From Gammaproteobacteria bacterium (GTDB taxonomy: Bacteria > Pseudomonadota > Gammaproteobacteria > Pseudomonadales > Azotimanducaceae), in the NCBI GenBank assembly GCA_002728675.1, contig PBVL01000094.1, positions 1-32,362 on the forward strand: a stretch of 32,362 nt of DNA. The letters are read 5' to 3'. The translations under genes were made by a program, and so were the position numbers. The stretch's first letter is position 1. Each line of letters begins with the position of its first letter. Shown piece after piece: positions 8,335 to 17,549 of the stretch. The notes under the pieces were generated by a model, which saw only the letters and a program-made list of their open reading frames with translations, was not told the origin of the DNA and made no database searches.

Positions 8335-9104
8335 TTCCACAGGTACCCCTTCGCGGTTGTCCGGTAGGTTTTGGTGAACGCAATGTCAGGCATGCAGCCC
8401 GCCTTTGCCATGGGTTCGCCCAGCGCCAGGTGGCGCGGGTCGTCGCGATGTTGCTCCATCGCTGCGAGGTCGGTGCAGGCCATGACGAACACGAGGTCCG
8501 CCTCGACATCGACCCCATAGGCCTGGTCAGCGACGGACAGTCCGCCACTGTAGACGAGCGTTTCAGGTTCGGCCTCGCGGCAGTAGTCGGCGTGGCCGCC
8601 GGAGATTTCGATGAATGCGTCCCGCTCTGCGTCGCCCGCGAAGTTCATGCCGAGGAAGATGACGAGTGCGCCTTCGTTGGCAAAGAACGATTGACGCTCG
8701 GGCCGCGACCACCACCCGTAACCCGGCAGGTCGACGAACTTCGAGATGAACGTCCGTTTCATGTTGACGCCGCTGTCACCCAGTGCTCTGGCGATTTCGG
8801 CGTGCGACGGGCGCTGCATATGGAAGGCCAGGCCGGCATCGCCGGTCGTATAGCGCTCGTAGGCGAGGACGCGCGTCGGGTCTTCGACCGACACCATGGC
8901 CTCGTAGGCGCAGGTCTCGGGTTCGAAGTCACGCGCATCGTCGCCGCGTGGCCCCCACAGGGTGAGCCATTCGTCCATCGACATATCGTCGGCCGGGACC
9001 TCGAACTCGACGATGGCGGTCATGGGGCCTTCGACTGTCGGACTCTGTCGGGTCCCCTCAGGGCCTTGTTCGGGTCGTTCCGGGCTGTTGTTCTGGTCGC
9101 TCAT
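8331..9104 (-). CDS. Hypothetical protein with apparently two ABM-like (dimeric alpha/beta barrel) segments
   Basis: MTAIVEFEVPADDMSMDEWLTLWGP...YEAMVSVEDPTRVLAYERYTTGDAGLAFHMQRPSHAEIARAL, then EGALVIFLGMNFAGDAERDAFIEISGG...LVFVMACTDLAAMEQHRDDPRHLALGEPMAKAG. Confidence 0.6.
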   Translation of the reverse strand: MSDQNNSPERPEQGPEGTRQSPTVEGPMTAIVEFEVPADDMSMDEWLTLWGPRGDDARDFEPETCAYEAMVSVEDPTRVLAYERYTTGDAGLAFHMQRPSHAEIARALGDSGVNMKRTFISKFVDLPGYGWWSRPERQSFFANEGALVIFLGMNFAGDAERDAFIEISGGHADYCREAEPETLVYSGGLSVADQAYGVDVEADLVFVMACTDLAAMEQHRDDPRHLALGEPMAKAGCMPDIAFTKTYRTTAKGYLWK

Positions 9105-9191
9105 GGGAATCTCTCCTGCACGGCGACACAGTACTGGTGCGCGGCGCGTGCCGCCAGCCGCGGTGGGGCCGTCAGACACTTGCCGGTTGTT

Positions 9192-9211
9192 GCGTGGGCG
9201 ATTGCCCACGC
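9192..9211. repeat. Perfect 8-bp hairpin between minus-strand genes
   Basis: GCGTGGGC-GATT-GCCCACGC; GC-rich stem with 4-nt loop, no T-tract on either side. Confidence 0.45.
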
Positions 9212-9310
9212 GATGAGTGGCGCATGGATCACAGACGTCGCCGGGCCGAAGCGTGACACTGTCCTCACATCATGCCGCGGGGAGGAGGTCGCCTGTGGCG
9301 CGGGGGCCAG

Positions 9311-10363
9311 CTACAACAGCGCGTCCAGAACCAGATTGGTCGACTCGACGATGCGCTGATCGCGGGGCCGCAGGTCCGGTGCGAAATCTTCCCCCGTGAG
9401 GTGCTGCAGGCCCTGGATGTAGCGGACGGCAATTTCGTTTGCCTGCTCGTCCGAGAACTGCTGCCCGGCCTCCTTGACCATGCCGCGCGCAAACTCCTTG
9501 GAGAATGAAACGGGTTTGCCGTCGCGGGTCATGACGGCGCCATCGTCGCCCATGCGCCAGAAGCGCGAGGAGTCCATCGTGTAGAGCTCATCCGCGGAGA
9601 CGATCTCGCCATCGGCGTTGACCCCGTGCTCGGTCTTGGTGTCGACCAGCACCATGCCCTTGCCGGCGAGATACTGGGTCACCATGCCGAAGGCCATCAG
9701 CGACGCATTGCGGATCTGGGCGTACTGCGCCTCGGTGCAGACACCGTCCTGAATCAGCTGGGCGGCGTCGGTCGTATGGTCGACCTCGTCCTTCGTGCTC
9801 GGCGTGTCCATGAGGTACGGCAGGATGCCGTTGGGTTCTGCCGCGGTGACGTCGAGTTGGTGCCCCGCGTACGACATGACGGTCTCGCCTGCTTCCTTCG
9901 CTGCGAGCCAGTGCTGGTACAGCGAAGTCGAGGTCGAGCTCTCCGCCATGAACAGGCGCAGGACGTTCTCGAGCTTCAGCAGATTGAGGTTTTCGGCGGG
10001 AATGACCGTCGAGGAGGGCGAGAGACCGTCCACTTCGAACTGTGACGATCCCAGCACCGATTTGACGAGACGGTGCATGTGGTCGTGGTTGAACGCCAGG
10101 ACCTGATCCTTGAACGGGATGGCGCCGCGATTGACGTCATGGGTCGAAATCCGGTTGTTGCGGAACATCAGGCGGATGGGCTTGCCCGAGGCGGTTTTGA
10201 GACGCTCGCCGAATACCGAGTCGGAGACTTTGCCTTCGAGTACGGTGCAGCCGGTCAGGCGCGGAAGCTCACCGTCCTCGATCAGCTGCCGGACCGGCCG
10301 GCCTTCGTTGACAGCAGCGCCGTGGGTCGACACCAGTTCGCGGATTTCTTGTTCGTTGAGCAT
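9311..10363 (-). CDS. purC: Phosphoribosylaminoimidazole-succinocarboxamide (SAICAR) synthase
   Basis: MLNEQEIRELVSTHG...LEGKVSDSVFGERLKTASGKPIRLMFRNNRISTHDVNRGAIPFKDQVLAFN...GMVLVDTKTEHGVNADGEIVSADELYTMDSSRFW, SAICAR synthetase signature. Confidence 0.87.
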   Translation of the reverse strand: MLNEQEIRELVSTHGAAVNEGRPVRQLIEDGELPRLTGCTVLEGKVSDSVFGERLKTASGKPIRLMFRNNRISTHDVNRGAIPFKDQVLAFNHDHMHRLVKSVLGSSQFEVDGLSPSSTVIPAENLNLLKLENVLRLFMAESSTSTSLYQHWLAAKEAGETVMSYAGHQLDVTAAEPNGILPYLMDTPSTKDEVDHTTDAAQLIQDGVCTEAQYAQIRNASLMAFGMVTQYLAGKGMVLVDTKTEHGVNADGEIVSADELYTMDSSRFWRMGDDGAVMTRDGKPVSFSKEFARGMVKEAGQQFSDEQANEIAVRYIQGLQHLTGEDFAPDLRPRDQRIVESTNLVLDALL

Positions 10364-10467
10364 GTTGGGAGACGTTGGTCCTGTGAGTGGGTAGAGAATT
10401 GGAGGCGTCCGATGATACTTGGGTTTGAGTCTGATTTTGGGTCGGGTTTTGCCGGTTCGGCTGGATG

Positions 10468-10511
10468 AACCGGGTTTCGCACCCGGATCGCGGGCGGTTT
10501 CAAACCCGGTT
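10468..10511. promoter_or_regulatory. Perfect 10-bp inverted repeat in the purC/MocR divergent intergenic region
   Basis: AACCGGGTTT (10468-10477) ... AAACCCGGTT (10502-10511), with nested CCGGGT-ttcgc-ACCCGG (10470-10486). Confidence 0.4.
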
Positions 10512-10582
10512 TGAGCGCATGGTATGGTGACGCTCTGTCCTGAAAAAGGTCCAATGGCGGGCAATCTTAAAGGACACTTTGA

Positions 10583-12037
10583 ATGGTCCTACCGCCTCTC
10601 AGTCTGGATCGTACTGCGGGTTCGCTATCGCGGCAGCTCTACGACGGGCTGCGCGTTGCGATCCTTGCCGGACAGTTCCGCGTGGGTACGCGGATGCCGT
10701 CGACCCGCGCACTCGCCGCGTCGCTCGACGTGTCGCGCAATACGGTGCATCAGGCGTTCGAGCAACTCATTCTCGAAGGCCTGCTCGAGGGCAGACAGGG
10801 CGCCGGAACGTTCGTGGCGGAGATGCCCCGTGGCATCCCGATCGGCCCCGGGGCAGGCGAACTGAGCGAACCGCGTGGCCGCCGGCTGCTGTCCCAGCAA
10901 GGGCGGGCAATCCGCGATGTGGCCGCGAAGTGGCCGGAGCCGATTCAGCTGCCGGGTGAATCCCGGGGCCGCGCCTTCGGGATGGGCGCGCCTGCGGACC
11001 TGTTTCCAACCAGCGTCTGGCGAAGGTTGCTTGGGCAATGCTGGGATGCACTGTCCCGCGCGCGTGGACTGGGTCGCGCGGAACACGAGCCGCTGCGGGA
11101 AGCGATTGCCGAACATCTGGGGACGACGCGCGGGGTCCGCTGTACGCCGGATCAGGTGATTGTCGTCAGCGGGAGCCAGCAGGGCATCGCGCTCACCGCG
11201 ACCGTCCTGCTCGATCCGGACGACTCGGTGTGGGTGGAGGACCCGGGGTACTTCGGGGCGCACACCGCCTTCGTCGGGTGGGGTGCGCGGGTTGTGCCGG
11301 TCGCTGTCGACGATGAGGGGCTGAGCGTCGAAGTCGGGCAGAGACGCGCCGCGGACGCGAAGCTGGCGCATGTCACGCCCACGCATCAGTTTCCGCTCGG
11401 CAAGACGATGCCGCTCAGGCGTCGGGCGGAGCTGCTGGCGTGGGCGCAGGCCGCCGACGCCTGGATTCTTGAGGAGGACTACGACAGCGAGTTTCGTTAC
11501 TCCGGAGCGCCGCTTGCGGCGTTGCAGGGGATTGACCCCAATCAGCGCGTCATCTACCTGGGGTCGTTCAGCAAATCCATGTACTCGGGCCTGCGGATGG
11601 CCTATCTGGTGGTGCCCCGGGACCTCGCTCCCGCGTTCCGGGCTGCGCGTCAGGTGGTGGGTGGGCCTCCGCCGGTGCTGGAGCAGGCGGTCGTCGCGCG
11701 GTTCCTGAGCGAGGGCCACCTGGATCGTCACCTGCGCCGCATGCGGCGGGTGTACGCCCAGCGACAGCGCTGTCTGGCGGAATCCGTCGGCGAACAGCTG
11801 GATGGATTGCTGCGCGTCGAACCGGATGAGACGGGTATGCATCTCGTGGGATGGTTGCGTGCAGGGGTGAGCGCCGAAGAGGTGTGCCGCCGTGCCGCGG
11901 CAGAAGGTCTGGAACTGCTGCCGTTGTCGAGCTATCGGGCCAGAGCGGGGCCTGAGGGCGTGTTGCTCGGGTTCTCCGAGGTGGACGAACGCGCTCTTCG
12001 ACACGGTGTGAGTCTGCTCCGCAAGGCGCTCGTCTGA
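10583..12037 (+). CDS. MocR/PdxR-type GntR-family regulator with PLP-dependent aminotransferase domain
   Basis: N-terminal wHTH (SRQLYDGLRVAILAGQFRVGTRMPSTRALAASLDVSRNTVHQAFEQL) plus class I aminotransferase domain (TPTHQFPLGKTMPLRRRAELL...ILEEDYDSEFRYSGAPLAALQGID...YLGSFSKSMYSGLRMAYLVVP). Confidence 0.93.
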   Translation: MVLPPLSLDRTAGSLSRQLYDGLRVAILAGQFRVGTRMPSTRALAASLDVSRNTVHQAFEQLILEGLLEGRQGAGTFVAEMPRGIPIGPGAGELSEPRGRRLLSQQGRAIRDVAAKWPEPIQLPGESRGRAFGMGAPADLFPTSVWRRLLGQCWDALSRARGLGRAEHEPLREAIAEHLGTTRGVRCTPDQVIVVSGSQQGIALTATVLLDPDDSVWVEDPGYFGAHTAFVGWGARVVPVAVDDEGLSVEVGQRRAADAKLAHVTPTHQFPLGKTMPLRRRAELLAWAQAADAWILEEDYDSEFRYSGAPLAALQGIDPNQRVIYLGSFSKSMYSGLRMAYLVVPRDLAPAFRAARQVVGGPPPVLEQAVVARFLSEGHLDRHLRRMRRVYAQRQRCLAESVGEQLDGLLRVEPDETGMHLVGWLRAGVSAEEVCRRAAAEGLELLPLSSYRARAGPEGVLLGFSEVDERALRHGVSLLRKALV

Positions 12038-12086
12038 CGCGCGGGGTTGGGACCGCGGTGAAGCCGGTGACCGCAACAGGCATACG

Positions 12087-13166
12087 ATGCCGAAGCACGT
12101 TGGAGCGTTACCGTTGAACACACAGGGTCTGAAAGGCATCTGGGGGCTGGAGCAGCTGGACAACACCGGCGCTTCGTTCTGGAAACTGGTTTCGGTCTTT
12201 ACAGTGTCGGGTATATTGATCGGTGCAGCGCTGAGTGTCCTGATTGGGCCGGTCCACGCCGACTCGCTGATGGCGTCCTTCTACACGCCGGTGGTCAGCA
12301 CCGTGACGTTGCTTGGTGTGTGCGGTGTCATCGGTTTCAGCACCGCACTCAACGTCGTTATCGCGAGGGCAATCGAAGCAGACCTGTCAGTGCTCTCGCT
12401 GGTGGATGATGTTCGCGAGTGCATCCCGCTACTCCGACCCGCGCCGAAGGTTCTCCTTTCGATCATCCTGCCGATGCTGCTGGTAGCAGTCCTGACGGGC
12501 CCAACGCTCGCTGGAGGACGACTCGGCCTCCCGCTGGGCGAAGCATTCGTCGTGTACTTCGGGGCAGGTCCCCTGACGAAACTCCTGGTGCTCCTGTTGT
12601 TGCCGCTGATGTCGCTGGCCTGGGGCATCGGGATGGCGATTGGAGTGGGTCAGATTCGTTGCCTCATCAGGCTCGCGCGGACGATCCGCGTCGAGTTCCT
12701 CCAGATGGATCGATACTGTGCGCTGGCAAACCCGGCGATCAGGGTCATTCTGATCGCGGTGTCGATCGTCAGTCTGTTCCCGATCATGATGTTGTACGTC
12801 GATGACGCCGTCTTCAGCACGCAAGTGGCAAAGATGGTGTTGATGATGCTGGTGTCGGCAGTTCCGTTGATCGTGATGTGGAGTTGCCCGGTTCTGATCC
12901 TGCGCAATCGAATCAGGGACCGGAAAGCGCAAGAGCTGCACAACATCATGCTGGCGTTGCAGGGTCAGGATGTCACGCTGACACTCGCGCGCCCGCAGAA
13001 TCCGGACACACCGCTGTCCACGGCAGACCTCCTCACCCATCAGATGTTCATCGAGTCCCGTTGGGAATGGCCGGTCGCGGCCCATGTGCAGAAGCTGATT
13101 CTGTTCGGGCTGCTGCCGCCAACCACCTGGGTGCTTTCCGCGGGGATTGAGAACTTCATGTTCTGA
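12087..13166 (+). CDS. Multi-pass membrane protein of unknown function
   Basis: 359-aa ORF with multiple hydrophobic helices; no recognised family motif. Confidence 0.72.
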   Translation: MPKHVGALPLNTQGLKGIWGLEQLDNTGASFWKLVSVFTVSGILIGAALSVLIGPVHADSLMASFYTPVVSTVTLLGVCGVIGFSTALNVVIARAIEADLSVLSLVDDVRECIPLLRPAPKVLLSIILPMLLVAVLTGPTLAGGRLGLPLGEAFVVYFGAGPLTKLLVLLLLPLMSLAWGIGMAIGVGQIRCLIRLARTIRVEFLQMDRYCALANPAIRVILIAVSIVSLFPIMMLYVDDAVFSTQVAKMVLMMLVSAVPLIVMWSCPVLILRNRIRDRKAQELHNIMLALQGQDVTLTLARPQNPDTPLSTADLLTHQMFIESRWEWPVAAHVQKLILFGLLPPTTWVLSAGIENFMF

Positions 13167-13205
13167 CGGGGTCGGACTCTCAGGTGCTGGGTCCGGGGTC
13201 GGACC
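13167..13205. repeat. Short direct repeat CGGGGTCGGAC x2 with small hairpin
   Basis: CGGGGTCGGAC at 13167-13177 and 13194-13204; GGTCC-ggggtc-GGACC at 13190-13205. Confidence 0.4.
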
Positions 13206-13288
13206 ACCGCCCTCGAACCGCACACGGTTGATCACGGCAGGTGTCACAGGCACGCTCGGCCCCTGATGCAGGCGAATCCCGAACAGGC

Positions 13289-14059
13289 ATGTTGAAAATC
13301 TACGGAATACCCAACTCTCAGCCCGTGCGCGCGGTCATGTGGCCATGCCTGATGCACGGCCTGGCCTTCGATCTGCAGCTGACGAGCCAGAACAAGGACG
13401 CCAAGGAACCCGCGTTCCTCGCAGACGTGAACCCCCGCGGCACAGTGCCAGCGATCGACGACGAGGGCGTGGTCCTCTGGGAGAGTCATGCGATCCTGAT
13501 CTACCTCTGCGAGAAACACGGCTGGCGGGATCTCTGGCCTGACGACCTGGTCGCACGCGCAAAGGTGAACCAATACCTGCACTTCCATCACCGGAACACC
13601 CGGGAGCTTGTCGTGCACTGGAGCAGATCGCTCTGGCCGAGCGTGTTCGGCAAGACGGACGCTGATGAGGGCTGGTTCAGGCGTAACACGTTTCCCGGAC
13701 TCGAGAACGGACGCGCTGTGCGTCGCCAGTCGCTCGGGATCATCGAGGGCATGCTTGGCCGATCCGCGTTCCTCGCCGGTGACAGCGCGACGCTCGCGGA
13801 CATCAGCGCGTATGAAGAACTGGGCCAGAATCAGCCGAAGTTCGCCAACTGCGAGGACTATTCGGACTATCCCAACATTCGTCGTTGGTTCACTGCGATG
13901 GAAGAACTGCCCGGTCACGACGATGTCCATGAGATATGGAGCCTGATAGGCGATGTGAATCGCGTCGAGGGCGGTATGCGGACGATCGCGCGTGCGAACA
14001 AGCAGGCGGCACAGACCATCCGGGATGCCGTGGCACGCATCGGTCGGCAGGGTGCCTGA
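13289..14059 (+). CDS. Glutathione S-transferase family protein
   Basis: MLKIYGIPNSQPVRAVMWPCLMHGLAFDLQLTSQNKDAKEPAFLADVNPRGTVPAIDDEGVVLWESHAILIYLCEKHG, GST thioredoxin-fold domain. Confidence 0.9.
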   Translation: MLKIYGIPNSQPVRAVMWPCLMHGLAFDLQLTSQNKDAKEPAFLADVNPRGTVPAIDDEGVVLWESHAILIYLCEKHGWRDLWPDDLVARAKVNQYLHFHHRNTRELVVHWSRSLWPSVFGKTDADEGWFRRNTFPGLENGRAVRRQSLGIIEGMLGRSAFLAGDSATLADISAYEELGQNQPKFANCEDYSDYPNIRRWFTAMEELPGHDDVHEIWSLIGDVNRVEGGMRTIARANKQAAQTIRDAVARIGRQGA

Positions 14060-14088
14060 TCGGTGGGCTTGTTTCGAGAGCGCTGTCC

Positions 14089-14526
14089 GTGAGCTACGTC
14101 TGGACCTACGAGAAGCTCGGCCGCTTCACCTACAATCTGCTGAGCAACGAACAGATCAAACCGTTCCTGCTGGAACACATCATGGCGGAGTGGCGGACGG
14201 ACGCCGTCGAGCATCCTGAGCAGATCTGGACCCGAGAATGGATGGCCGCGCTGCCCCGGATGCGCTTCGATCTCGAGATCCTGCAGGTGTCGGACGTTCA
14301 GCCGAGAGCGGACCTGATGGCCTTCGAAACCGAAGAGGAGAACTTCTACGAGGACCTGGTGGAGCGCGCCATCGAGCGCGAGACGAGCCTCGATCGTGGC
14401 GTCTCTACGGAGCCGATCCTCGTGAACCGGAACGGCTGCGAACTGATGGACGGCTACACGCGTTACCTCGTGTTTACGCGGCAGGGTCAGGACTTCACGT
14501 ACGCCTACGTCGGTACGGTCGAGTAG
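14089..14526 (+). CDS. Hypothetical protein with possible ParB/sulfiredoxin-like C-terminal segment
   Basis: GTG start 29 nt after the GST stop; VSYVWTYEKLGRFTYNLLSNEQIKPFLLEHIMAEW...STEPILVNRNGCELMDGYTRYLVFTRQGQDFTYAYVG. Confidence 0.6.
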   Translation: MSYVWTYEKLGRFTYNLLSNEQIKPFLLEHIMAEWRTDAVEHPEQIWTREWMAALPRMRFDLEILQVSDVQPRADLMAFETEEENFYEDLVERAIERETSLDRGVSTEPILVNRNGCELMDGYTRYLVFTRQGQDFTYAYVGTVE

Positions 14527-14549
14527 CGGCGCCTGCGGCGGTCGTGATT

Positions 14550-14966
14550 CTAGCCGGCCTCGAACTTCGGCCCTGAACTGCCCTCAGCGAAATGCTCGTT
14601 GGATGGGCCAAGCGCATTCCACGACACCGCTTCGGCGCAAAAGACTTCCTGCCCGGGAATCCACGTTTCGGCATCGTCGAGGGAGCCGAGCGTCACGTCG
14701 ATGAGCTCGCGTCCCTCCACACGATAGGTGAGCGACGTCGCGCAGCGTTCGCAGTGCATGCGCGTGACGCCCGGGGATGAATTGAACGCGCAGGGCTCGC
14801 CAGCCGTGATCGCGAACACGGCGAGCGGGATGACCGCCCAGGCGACGCTTTCTGCTCCCGCGATCCGTCGGCATGACTCGCAGTGACAGATGCCGACGGA
14901 CTTCGGTTCGCCCGTAATGGCGTAGCGCACGGCGCCGCAAAAGCAGCCGCCCGTGACGGTGCTCAT
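14550..14966 (-). CDS. GFA (CENP-V/GFA domain) family protein
   Basis: MSTVTGGCFCGAVRYAITGEPKSVGICHCESCRRIAGAES...MHCERCATSLTYR; conserved CxC, CHCxxC and CxxC zinc motifs. Confidence 0.92.
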   Translation of the reverse strand: MSTVTGGCFCGAVRYAITGEPKSVGICHCESCRRIAGAESVAWAVIPLAVFAITAGEPCAFNSSPGVTRMHCERCATSLTYRVEGRELIDVTLGSLDDAETWIPGQEVFCAEAVSWNALGPSNEHFAEGSSGPKFEAG

Positions 14967-15009
14967 CGGGCCGGACTCGTGGGAGGCGGCCTGTCTTTAC
15001 ACGTGAGGT

Positions 15010-16455
15010 TCACTCGAAGCCTGGCGGGGCGACAAAGCTGAAGCCCGAGGCCTCCAGCAGTTTGGCCATGCCGATGGTCTTCAGATCGCCGTATTCCGGA
15101 CCCATGATCTGCACGCCGATCGGCAGGCCTTCACCCACGGTGCCCGTCGGAATGACCGTGCTGGGGAGGTAGTTGTTGATCGCATGTCCGGACCAGAACA
15201 CACCTTCGCCGTAGCCGCGCGTTTCATTGTCGACCTGGAGCGAGCGTTCGTGCCAGGGACCGTGATCGTGTTCGAAGGCGGGTGTTGTCGTGACCGGCAT
15301 GAGGATGACGTCCCACGATTTGAAGAACTCGTGCCACGCCCAGCGTGACTGGGTCCGCGTTTCGTTGGCAAGCGCGTAGTCGCGGAACGTGGCGAGTTGG
15401 CGGCGGAGCGCGGCTTTGACTTCATCCGGCGTGTTGGACGCGGCAAGCCGATCCTGCAGCCGCTTGTACTCTTCTTCCGGGTTGCGCGACGCCATTACGG
15501 CACTCAGCAGCGAGTTGTAGTTGTCGTGGGCCGCGTTGATGTCGATGTCCGGCCGGGCGTCGTAGTCGACTGTGCCGCCGGCATCGCGCACCGCCTGCGC
15601 GACTGCCTCGATCCGCTTGCGGGTTTCTTCGGTGACGGGCGCGTTGTCGTCGTTCAGCCAGACCGCGACGCGGAACCCGCGGAGCGTCGGATGCGGGCAG
15701 GGCTGCAGTGAGAGTTGCAGTCCGGCTGCCTGAATCTCGTCAGGTCCGGCCATGGCGAGGGTCGCGACCTCGAGGTCGGCCGCGCTTCGCGCCAATGGCC
15801 CGATGACTGTCAGGTCTGACTGTGCGAGCACTCCGGGTGCCGCGTGACCGCGCGGTGGCAGGAGTCCCCAGGTCGGCTTGTGCCCGAATACACCGCAGAA
15901 ATGCGCGGGATTGCGAATGGAGCCGCCAATATCGGAGCCGCTTTCCAGGCCAGTCATGCCGGCGGCGAGCGTTGCGGCAGAACCGCCGGACGATCCGCCC
16001 GGACCGCGGCTCAGGTCCCACGGATTGTTCGTCGTGCCGTAGATGTCGTTGTAGCTCTGCATGTCCGCCAGATTGAGCGGCACGTTGGTTTTTCCGAAGA
16101 TATTCACACCCGCCTGTTTGAGGCGTTTGACAGACAGCGCATCTTCAGTTGCCCGGTTGTCCTTCCAGACCGTATTGCCGCGCGTCGTGATCAGACCGGC
16201 AACGTCGTAAGACTCCTTCAGGGTCGTGGGCACGCCATGCAGCGGCCCCCGGATGTCGTCCCGCGCGAGCGCGGCGTCCGCGGCCCTGGCCTGCTCCCGG
16301 GCGCGTTCGTAGTCCTTGACGACGACCGAATTGATGTCCGGATTGAAACGTTCGACGCGTTCGATGAAGTACTCGAGCATTTCCGCGGCACTGATGGACT
16401 TGTTTCGGATCGCCGCGCCGAGCTGGAGCGCGGACTGGAAGGCCATTTCGGTCAT
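15010..16455 (-). CDS. Amidase (amidase signature family)
   Basis: MTEMAFQSALQLGAAIRNKSISAAEMLEYFIERV...GPLHGVPTTLKESYDV...SRGPGGSSGGSAATLAAGMTGLESGSDIGGSIRNPAHFCGVFGHKPTWG. Confidence 0.94.
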   Translation of the reverse strand: MTEMAFQSALQLGAAIRNKSISAAEMLEYFIERVERFNPDINSVVVKDYERAREQARAADAALARDDIRGPLHGVPTTLKESYDVAGLITTRGNTVWKDNRATEDALSVKRLKQAGVNIFGKTNVPLNLADMQSYNDIYGTTNNPWDLSRGPGGSSGGSAATLAAGMTGLESGSDIGGSIRNPAHFCGVFGHKPTWGLLPPRGHAAPGVLAQSDLTVIGPLARSAADLEVATLAMAGPDEIQAAGLQLSLQPCPHPTLRGFRVAVWLNDDNAPVTEETRKRIEAVAQAVRDAGGTVDYDARPDIDINAAHDNYNSLLSAVMASRNPEEEYKRLQDRLAASNTPDEVKAALRRQLATFRDYALANETRTQSRWAWHEFFKSWDVILMPVTTTPAFEHDHGPWHERSLQVDNETRGYGEGVFWSGHAINNYLPSTVIPTGTVGEGLPIGVQIMGPEYGDLKTIGMAKLLEASGFSFVAPPGFE

Positions 16456-16529
16456 GGGCGTCACCTCTCTGAAGGGGAACGACACCCTACTTCGACTCGG
16501 TGCTCGGTGCCACCTTGGGGGAAGGCACA

Positions 16530-17516
16530 ATGGGCTCGTTTCGGAGACGGGAGCGGTCGGTGCAGGTGGCGTTCATTGGGTTGGGGAACGTGGGTGGGAA
16601 ACTCGCCGGCAACCTCGCGCGGAGCGGACACGCGCTCGTGGTGCACGATCTGAACGAAGCGGTTGTAGCCCCGCTGGTTGCGGCCGGCGCGCGTTGGTCT
16701 GACAGCCCGGCACAGGCAGCGGCAGACGCTGAGGTCGTCATCACCTGCCTGCCATCGCCCGCGGCATGCGCGGCAGTGCTGGAAGGGGCGGGTGGCGTCC
16801 TCGAAACACTCAGGCCCGGTACAGTCTGGATCGAAATGAGCACAACGGATGCGGAGGAAGTCGGGCGTCTCGCGGCCGCGGTCCGCGAACGTGGCGGCGA
16901 GGCTGCCGATTGCCCCGTCTCCGGAGGCTGCCACCGTGCCGCGACGGGCAACATCGCCATACTCGCCGGATGCGAACGGACGACCTTCGAGAAGATCATG
17001 CCGGTCCTCGAAGTACTGGGCAGAGACATTCTGCACACAGGCGCCCTCGGGACCGCCTCGCAGTACAAGGTGCTGACCAACTATCTTGCGAGCGCACACC
17101 TGGTCGCGCTGGCGGAGGCGCTGACGACCGTCGCGGCGCTCGACCTGGACCTGAACGCGTACGAGGCGATCCGCGTCTCGTCGGGAAACTCTTTCGTGCA
17201 CGAGACCGAAAGCCAGGTAATTCTGAACGGCAGCCGCAACATTGGTTTTACGCTGGGGCTCGTGCAGAAGGATGTGGGGCTGTTCCAGTCCCTCGCCGAG
17301 CGGGCGGGGCTCGACCTCGAACTGTCGCCGCTGCTGCTGCGAATCTTCGCTGACGCGATCGAACGGTTTGGCGCGGATGAATGGTCACCCAACGTGATTC
17401 GTCGCCTCGAGGAGCAGTCAGGCCGATCGGTGCTGGCACCCGGCTTTCCGCCGGAACTCGAAGATCATGCCCCCCGCGTGCGCGGCGCTGAAGTGATACT
17501 GCCAAAACGCGGGTAG
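16530..17516 (+). CDS. NAD(P)-dependent 3-hydroxyisobutyrate dehydrogenase family oxidoreductase
   Basis: VAFIGLGNVGGKLAGNLARSGHALVVHDLN...PVSGGCHRAATGNIAILAGC...GTASQYKVLTNYL; beta-HAD family. Start uncertain (16500, 16530 or GTG 16560). Confidence 0.88.
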   Translation: MGSFRRRERSVQVAFIGLGNVGGKLAGNLARSGHALVVHDLNEAVVAPLVAAGARWSDSPAQAAADAEVVITCLPSPAACAAVLEGAGGVLETLRPGTVWIEMSTTDAEEVGRLAAAVRERGGEAADCPVSGGCHRAATGNIAILAGCERTTFEKIMPVLEVLGRDILHTGALGTASQYKVLTNYLASAHLVALAEALTTVAALDLDLNAYEAIRVSSGNSFVHETESQVILNGSRNIGFTLGLVQKDVGLFQSLAERAGLDLELSPLLLRIFADAIERFGADEWSPNVIRRLEEQSGRSVLAPGFPPELEDHAPRVRGAEVILPKRG

Positions 17517-17549
17517 AAGGGAGTTTCTCCCGGACCCAGGGTGGATGGT

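Noticed and set aside
8118-9359. 413-aa plus-strand ORF
   Set aside because: Antisense to the ABM-like and aminotransferase genes; no recognisable domain.
10625-12166. 513-aa minus-strand ORF
   Set aside because: Antisense to the MocR-type regulator; Arg/Pro/His-rich composition typical of spurious GC-rich frames.
12429-13253. 274-aa minus-strand ORF
   Set aside because: His/Gln/Arg-rich antisense translation of the membrane-protein gene; not a plausible product.
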